A stretch of 64,000 bases of DNA, from assembly GCA_016165875.1 (NCBI GenBank), contig JABBOT010000007.1, positions 8,341,245 to 8,405,244 on the forward strand. Reading direction: 5' to 3'. A model generated the notes under the pieces. It worked only from the letters and a program-made list of their open reading frames with translations, was not told where the DNA came from and ran no database searches. A program made the position numbers and the translations under genes. Of the stretch, positions 58,605 through 64,000 are shown piece after piece. Source of the stretch: Acanthopleura granulata (taxonomy: Eukaryota > Mollusca > Polyplacophora > Chitonida > Chitonidae). How positions within the stretch are numbered: the first letter of the stretch is position 1; every line of letters begins with the position of its first letter.

Positions 58605-58938
58605 AAATGGTCAGGTGCAGACGCCAAAGCGGTAGCCTTTAATTTGTCGGTTAAGGGTTGACCATGGAACTTGTACTGAAGGGCTCAACAGAATGAACTT
58701 GATCATTTTTCTTACGATCGATCGTTCTTATTCACGCGGTAATTTCCCTTGCCAGTGCTTAGAAGACTCCGAGTAAATACTTTTAAACATTCATTTGTTC
58801 CATCGGAACATGGGTTACCATGAGCACGTCTTGTAGGAACAAGTAATAAATAAAGTTGAATTAAGGTCTTCAGTGAAGCTGTTGAAAGGGTACCACTGTT
58901 GGTGAGGAAAAATGATAAACAAATGACTTGTTCAACTC
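58605..58938. repeat. module C, block alpha and a delta fragment
   Basis: Third alpha copy (TTTAATTTGTCGGTTAAGG, GGGCTCAACAGAATGAAC, ATCATTTTTC, GATCGATCGTTCTTA). At 58904-58938 lies GAGGAAAAATGATAAACAAA..., almost identical to 27021-27054. Confidence 0.6.
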
Positions 58939-59069
58939 TCAGACAGCGATAGGCCATACACAACATGAAACAAAGAAACAGGAAGACGCTTGAATAAGTT
59001 CAATCACATATCTGAACAAAATACACAAATAGTACAACTGAAAAAAATATGCAAAACAATACAGATATT

Positions 59070-59600
59070 TACAAAATATGTAGTTTCTTGCTGACGATAG
59101 CGTCGAAATCCGGGTGGAATATTCCGGCCACCAAAGGCAAGTCTGTCCGCGTTAACATAGAATTCACAGTTCTTTGAAATATCCGCATCGAAGGGTGACA
59201 ATCCTGTAAGTGACAAAAAGGAGTGGGTCCGGTACGCCGGCGATGGTATATATCCAGCTCCAGCAAGGTGCAACTTTCCATGGTGGACGGGTTGACACTA
59301 GCGTCCGTGATGCCGAGCTGGCGATGTATGTTTCAGTCTTCCGAAATGTACACAAAATCACCTTTTAGGGTAAACCAGGATGAAATGGACGTAATCATAC
59401 AAAGAGGCAAATGAGCGATACAAGCTCCAGATCAACGTCTCAAGCAAAACAGGTGACGAAACAGAAGCTCCCAAATTGTTACCACAGAAAAACGGCGTAC
59501 AAAATGACAAAATTGTCGAATGGCGTGATACCCTCTCCAATCCCAACAAACTCGTTTGAAGTGACCGAGAGTAAATGTGCTCTGAAGCGGACATAAGTGA
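59070..59600. repeat. module C, block delta with open frames on both strands
   Basis: This CpG-rich stretch is unusually free of stops. Plus-strand segments such as ASKSGWNIPATKGKSVRVNIEF, DNPVSDKKEWVRYAGDGIYP and RVNQDEMDVIIQRG lie in neighbouring frames. Minus-strand frames of 89 (59273-59004) and 93 codons (59639-59358) also exist. 59351-59560 is related to 27061-27275. The coding strand cannot be decided by eye, and no family is recognised. Confidence 0.35.
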
Positions 59601-59989
59601 AATGACTGCGAAACTTTTAACTCCGTCGACCATATTCATGGACTAATGTAAAGAAAATTCTGGATGCTTTGAAGATATCGATGTACAATCAACATGGGGT
59701 AACGTGGGGCCAAAGTCATATTGTATTAATGAGAAACACAACATTGGAGAGGAAATTGCTATATATCCATTTTGGACCTATTCAAGCTTCGATTTAGGAA
59801 TACTGGAAGTGGAGCCCCAGAATAAAACTTGCCCAAAACTTATTTCCATATTTTAGATCTTCCTGCGAAATATCTCTGGGTCACCACTTCCTTCATGGTA
59901 AAGACAATCACTTTGTCTTTTGATATGTACCACACATTTTTCCTTTGAAGTGTACAGAATAAATGTCGGTGTAGTTATTTGTTATCAGT

Positions 59990-60410
59990 TTTTATAGTGT
60001 AGTGATTATCGTATCAAGGTTTTGACCAGTTGATTGCGGGTTCGAGCTAGCGTTTGAAACTACATGCTGAGGTCTCTACCAATTTGATAGTCTCTGCTAC
60101 CTGTTTGAAAAATACTCTGCACCCTTATAGGAAACAGCCATTGTGTTCAAAGAAAAGCAACAAGTCAATGAAAAATATTAAATGTTGGAAACCAAGCCAG
60201 TCCACATGTGGCCATCTGTTCGGGTAACTCGAATGTCGATGACTCAGTTTGCGGTTTGTGGTGATGGGATGATTGACAGTTGTCACAGACAAACTAGCTC
60301 ATTTCTTTCTGCAAGGGACAGTGCTAACTTTCAGTGCCTTGTAATACCTCCTCCTTTCCGACATCTACCAAATCAATAATTCTTGAGTACGGTGTTAAAG
60401 AACAATAATA
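59990..60410 (+). repeat. degenerate tRNA-headed SINE in module C
   Basis: A head remnant (TTTTGACCAGTTGATTGCGGGTTCGAGC, with a B-box-like GGTTCGAG) at about 60020 and an S1-type tail (ATAATTCTTGAGTACGGTGTTAAA) at about 60376-60400 frame a poorly conserved body. Confidence 0.4.
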
Positions 60411-60449
60411 TCTATCAACATGTTAATCTAATTTGTTAATGAATACAAC

Positions 60450-60800
60450 AAATGTAGTAGATGACACCTGATACAGGAACAACTGCTGCTCCTAGCTGGG
60501 AAGTGTTTCCTCTCAGTTTGTCTCCTGTCGCACATAATACACTATCGACAATGCAGCTGGTTTTCTGTGTATATTGTTTCTGCTTACTACCCACTTCCAT
60601 TCAACGAACATTTAGCTTATAAAATGCGGGAGAAAAATATATTACTTTTTAACAAAGCAAACGTTCGAGTTAATGCTATGAGGGATGTTTTTTCCTGTGA
60701 TATATATCGGGTTTTTTTCTGTTTTATGTTGGCTTAACCCTCGTAAGCTTGGAAAGCATGAAAACATTAACGCAAAGAACGAAAAACAGATCAATCTGAA
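60450..60800 (-). repeat. module C, block beta
   Basis: GCTCCTAGCTGGGAAGTGTTTCCTCTCAGT, GCTGGTTTTCTGTGTATATTGTTT, TACTACCCACTTCCATTCA, TTATAAAATGCGGGAGAAA and GTTAATGCTATGAGGGATG follow the order of the block at 56.4-56.6 kb. Confidence 0.6.
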
Positions 60801-60862
60801 GTGAACACGTTGCCATTTGCCAGTCCATACATTCATATGTAAGAGAGAAGAATATTTTCCGT

Positions 60863-61106
60863 GGTATTTATTTACTTATTTTCTTGGTGTTCTATGCCGT
60901 ACTAATGAATATTATGGTGGAAGGAAACCGGGCAGAGCCTGTGGGAGACCCAGGACCATCCGCAGGATGCTGGCAAACCTTCTCACGCACGGCCGGAGAG
61001 GAAGCCAGCATGAGCTGGACTTGAACTCAAGGCGACCAGATTGGTGGGAGGCTCCTGGGTTATTACGCTGCGCTAGCCCGAAAACCATCTAAGACACGGA
61101 GGCCTC
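60863..61106 (-). mobile_element. SINE family S1 with target-site duplication
   Basis: Full head-to-tail copy on the minus strand (AGGCCTCCGTGTC head; GCCGTACTAATGAATATT shows a small deletion near the tail). TTTTCCGT flanks it at 60855-60862 and 61107-61114. It sits between blocks beta and gamma of module C and is absent from module B, so it inserted after the duplication. Confidence 0.88.
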
Positions 61107-61254
61107 TTTTCCGTTGTAATCTGGGAACTGATGGTCGGCCTATGAACTTGAACCTGACAATTTACGAGCATGAATTTAAGGCGGTGTGTTATCATGTTTC
61201 GGTAAAACCTGGCCAATGTGCCGGCTATCTTTAAAATGATATCTCGTTATGGTA

Positions 61255-61690
61255 TGACAACAAAATTTGACAAAAAACTGACACAGTATGCTGCTGATAT
61301 GTTGAACAACGCTTAACGTTTTTCTTCTAAATAACTTTGATGCGCTACAGATGAAGCTTTTAAGATTTTAAGATTATAACATCCATTTCTTGAGTTCTCT
61401 ACTATTAGATAGATATCTACATAGACGGCCTAAAACAGAGGAAGTAGCGCTTAAAAAGATGTCGAGTCTTTTTCCGTGCCTTGAACGATCTGTGATAGTA
61501 ATAGTGATTCATTTGCTATTTTCGTCTGCATTACACGGTGGTCAGTTGTGCTGTTGGTGCATCTCGGTGAACCACTACTGGCAATCCTGTGACACACGTG
61601 TCGCGAAGCTGAATTGAAGTTCTGTCCGGGAATGCCACAGTAATTCGAATTATACATCATGCTTGCTCCATGTGGCATAACTGACGTCAG
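61255..61690 (-). pseudogene. module C, block gamma: possible exon
   Basis: The minus frame 61678-61451 (75 codons) reads VMPHGASMMYNSNYCGIPGQNF, SASRHVCHRIASSGSPRCTNSTTDHR and ANESLLLSQIVQ. The shared frame with 57120-57480 (MM.NSNYCGI, then GSPR.T..T.DHR) has many synonymous-type differences. The cysteine-bearing segment may belong to a secreted protein, but no signal peptide or family is recognised. Confidence 0.35.
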
Positions 61691-61769
61691 ATGATAACCC
61701 TGTTACTTTCTTCCCGAACAATGAACTTATTTTCAGCTACTTTCCGCACAGATGAAACACAGAGGTTAA

Positions 61770-61885
61770 TAGCCATGCACTTTCCTCTCCGCAATGATGT
61801 ATCAAACAGAGAGATATCCTTAGAAATGCTAGAATAAAACCAACAGTGTAAACAGAAAATGCTGAAATCAGTTACATGTGTGAGG
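61770..61885 (-). repeat. module C, block epsilon
   Basis: Partner of 57665-57790, in the same order relative to gamma. Confidence 0.5.
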
Positions 61886-62123
61886 GGTGATACGTATACC
61901 GTCGGATGATACGGTAGTACTGCTTTGTTGCTATCGTGTATACCATGATCGCCTCGATAGTTATATACCTATTGTGGGTTTTTAGCTCTCTCTCCAATGT
62001 ATTGAAATATTTATGCTTGTATTACAGGATTTCACGATCATCTGCCTATCTAACGACGCGGCTTTGAGGTTACAATTGATACTGACTCTCTTGTTACAAG
62101 AAATGTCTTTAGATGCGGTTTGG

Positions 62124-62421
62124 AATAATGCAACTGGAGGCCTCCTGGCTCAGTCGGTTAGAGCGCTAGCGCTAGCGCAGCGCAATAACCCGAAGCCTCC
62201 CACCAATGCGGTCGCTGTGAGTTGAAGTCCAGCTCATGCTGGCTTCCTCTCCGGCCATATGTGGGAAGGTCTGCCAGCAACCTGCGGATGATCGTGGGTT
62301 TCCCGCAAGTTATGTCCGGTTTCCTTCCACCATAATGCTGGCCGCCGTCGTATAGGTAAAATATTCTTGAGTACGGCGTAAAACACCAGTCAGATAAATG
62401 AATACAAATAAAATAATGCAA
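62124..62421 (+). mobile_element. SINE family S1, full length with target-site duplication
   Basis: The element at 62134-62411 is flanked by AATAATGCAA (62124-62133 and 62412-62421). A complete head (CCTCCTGGCTCAGTCGGTTAG) carries a duplicated GCGCTAGC motif. The B-box region TGTGAGTTGAAGTCC, CAGCTCATGCTGGCTTCC, ACCATAATGCTGGCCGCC and the full tail are present. It is among the best preserved copies. Confidence 0.93.
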
Positions 62422-64000
62422 TTTGTTCAAAAACCTAGCTGCCATTGTCTTTCACAATAGGTGTGTAACACAGTTCGTGTCCAACAATAAAATAAACATA
62501 GAAGAAACAAAGTAAGAAGTATGGCATTAATGATCAATGGAATATTTGTAAAGAGATAAAGAGCACGTCTTAACTTACTCTTTATAACGTAGACATTTAA
62601 GATTGTGTCCTCGGTAGAGATGTATTTAACTTCATGTTTCCAATTGGACTATCAACATGGCGTATCCTATATGGTCTTGTAAGAATTCCAGATTAAAACT
62701 GATTTCTGAAATTATCAAAGACGTGATGTCAAAATGATTTTGGCCCCTTATGTCTCTTTCCAAGCAAGTTTGGAAAAGTCTTAGTTCCTATTATTTGTTG
62801 TGTTTTCTTTCAAATTACTTTTCACCAATGTCAGATGTGTGTATGTGAACAACAGTAGAGAAAAGGTATGCATAGACTCTGGGAATTGGATTGTCAGTAA
62901 ACATTAAGCAAATTATGCACGGACTGTGTTAAAACTGTTTACATACAAGTTGATCTAGCTAAAGAATAAACCAGTGTTTATAAACCCCATTGTCCCTATG
63001 CTCGAGTTCAACTTTTGCTATTGCAAAAAATATTTGAAGCTGGAGGTCAGCGCCCTTGGAGTGCTTTCTGGTCAGGCAATATTTTGTGATTCGCATGACT
63101 AAGAATATGGCTTGTGTAACTCAGTGTAACATAATCCGTGTTTTCAGGAAGAAAAGGAGCTTGCGTTAATCTGTTATCCCTGCCAGCTTTTGGATTTGTT
63201 TTCTTCATCTTTGAATGCAGCGAAAGAAACCTACACTCCTGTAGGCAGACAAAGCCGTTAATTGCTACACTTTTGATAATCACATTTACTTCTGAAGCAT
63301 ACAGGGGAGTGAAAATGGTAACTTTGTCAATATTTTTCAGAGTCCCCGCCTTAAAAACACTCCTGATTTTGAGCAATCCATTTCCTCGCAAATGAACTAC
63401 AATAAAAATCTTCCAGAAATCCATTGCCTGATTGAAAGCAAACCTAGCAGTTTTCTAAACTCTCTCCTTATTGTACAACACTCTCGAGAAGTTTCTCTCT
63501 CCTGTGGCTAATTTTTTGGAAGCATTTGTTTTGTCGTTTTTAGATCTCCTTCCTGAATGACACATACATTCTCATTACCGGCAGATGCGTATTAGCCAGT
63601 GCTTCTTGCATTCTGCAAAAGCATAACAATAAATCTAGCCAACTGAGTTATTCAATGGGACTTGTTAAGCAGTAGCTCGGCTTCGTATCGCACACCGTGA
63701 CTACTTGTTTGTGCGATGCCGCGATTGTTCAATACCTGCCTGTCATTAGTGAAAGCCGACTAGACGTCACCGCCTAAAAGCTCTAGTTCTACTCATTATG
63801 GCCACAATTCGCGCTTTAAGCCTGGTTTTACAGGATAATTTTAGTAGAACAGTCGCGTTTTGTGCGATCGTATGACATGAATTGTAGGATTTCTGTGACT
63901 TAATTAGTTGGCAGATCCAATGTGAGATTGATTGTTGTTACGCGCTGCGCTCGAGGTACCAAATGATCATAAGCTACAAGAGAAAACCACTTGCATCAAA
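62422..64000. other. unrecognised sequence
   Basis: A 125-codon minus frame (63424-63047) overlaps an 85-codon plus frame; neither has domain support. No repeat is recognised. Confidence 0.35.

Overview
This is eukaryotic, AT-rich, gene-poor DNA from an invertebrate animal, most likely a mollusc or a close lophotrochozoan relative. That placement is an inference. It rests on a dense population of one tRNA-derived SINE with a V-SINE-like body, the 3' tail type of the LINE, many ACATGTA words, and the absence of any dense ORF layout. No intact host gene, tRNA gene, rRNA gene, CRISPR array or prokaryotic operon was recognised.

The best supported feature is a full-length non-LTR retrotransposon (LINE) on the minus strand at 45758-51647. 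A 13-bp target-site duplication (TATACTGGGTAAA) flanks it on both sides. From its 5' end it carries: a 5' UTR of about 0.6 kb with two tandem ~70-bp units; ORF1 with three zinc knuckles; a TAATG overlap joining ORF1 to ORF2; ORF2 with AP-type endonuclease, reverse transcriptase, RNase H and a C-terminal CCHC motif; and a short 3' UTR ending in ATTC repeats. At least five nonsense codons and three frameshifts in ORF2, plus frameshifts in ORF1, make it a dead copy. An open frame of 68 codons runs antisense inside the 5' UTR.

About two dozen copies of one SINE family are scattered on both strands. Several have clear target-site duplications (16277, 62134, 3524, 19900, 44772, 60863). The last ~65 bp of the SINE resemble the last ~65 bp of the LINE, so a LINE of this type may mobilise it. 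A second tRNA-derived SINE ends in a (TA)n tract at 6166-6441, and further tRNA-like heads occur near 39.5, 53.7, 55.9 and 60.0 kb.

Region by region: 0-13 kb is mostly unrecognised sequence with SINEs and small foldbacks. 13-30 kb holds SINEs, two copies of a foldback (MITE-like) element (18.8 and 27.7 kb) and an unnamed interspersed repeat (13.2, 18.2, 24.8, 28.2 kb). 30.8-31.3 kb has a possible minus-strand exon resembling a galactose-binding fold. 35.8 kb has a long foldback. 42.0-45.7 kb is a repeat cluster with a ~17-copy 35-bp minisatellite. 45.7-51.7 kb is the LINE. 52.9-62 kb is a set of at least three diverged tandem modules sharing blocks in the same order; one block keeps a minus-strand reading frame between copies, so a duplicated, partly decayed gene of unknown function is possible. 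Related blocks recur near 27.0 and 43.6-44.1 kb.
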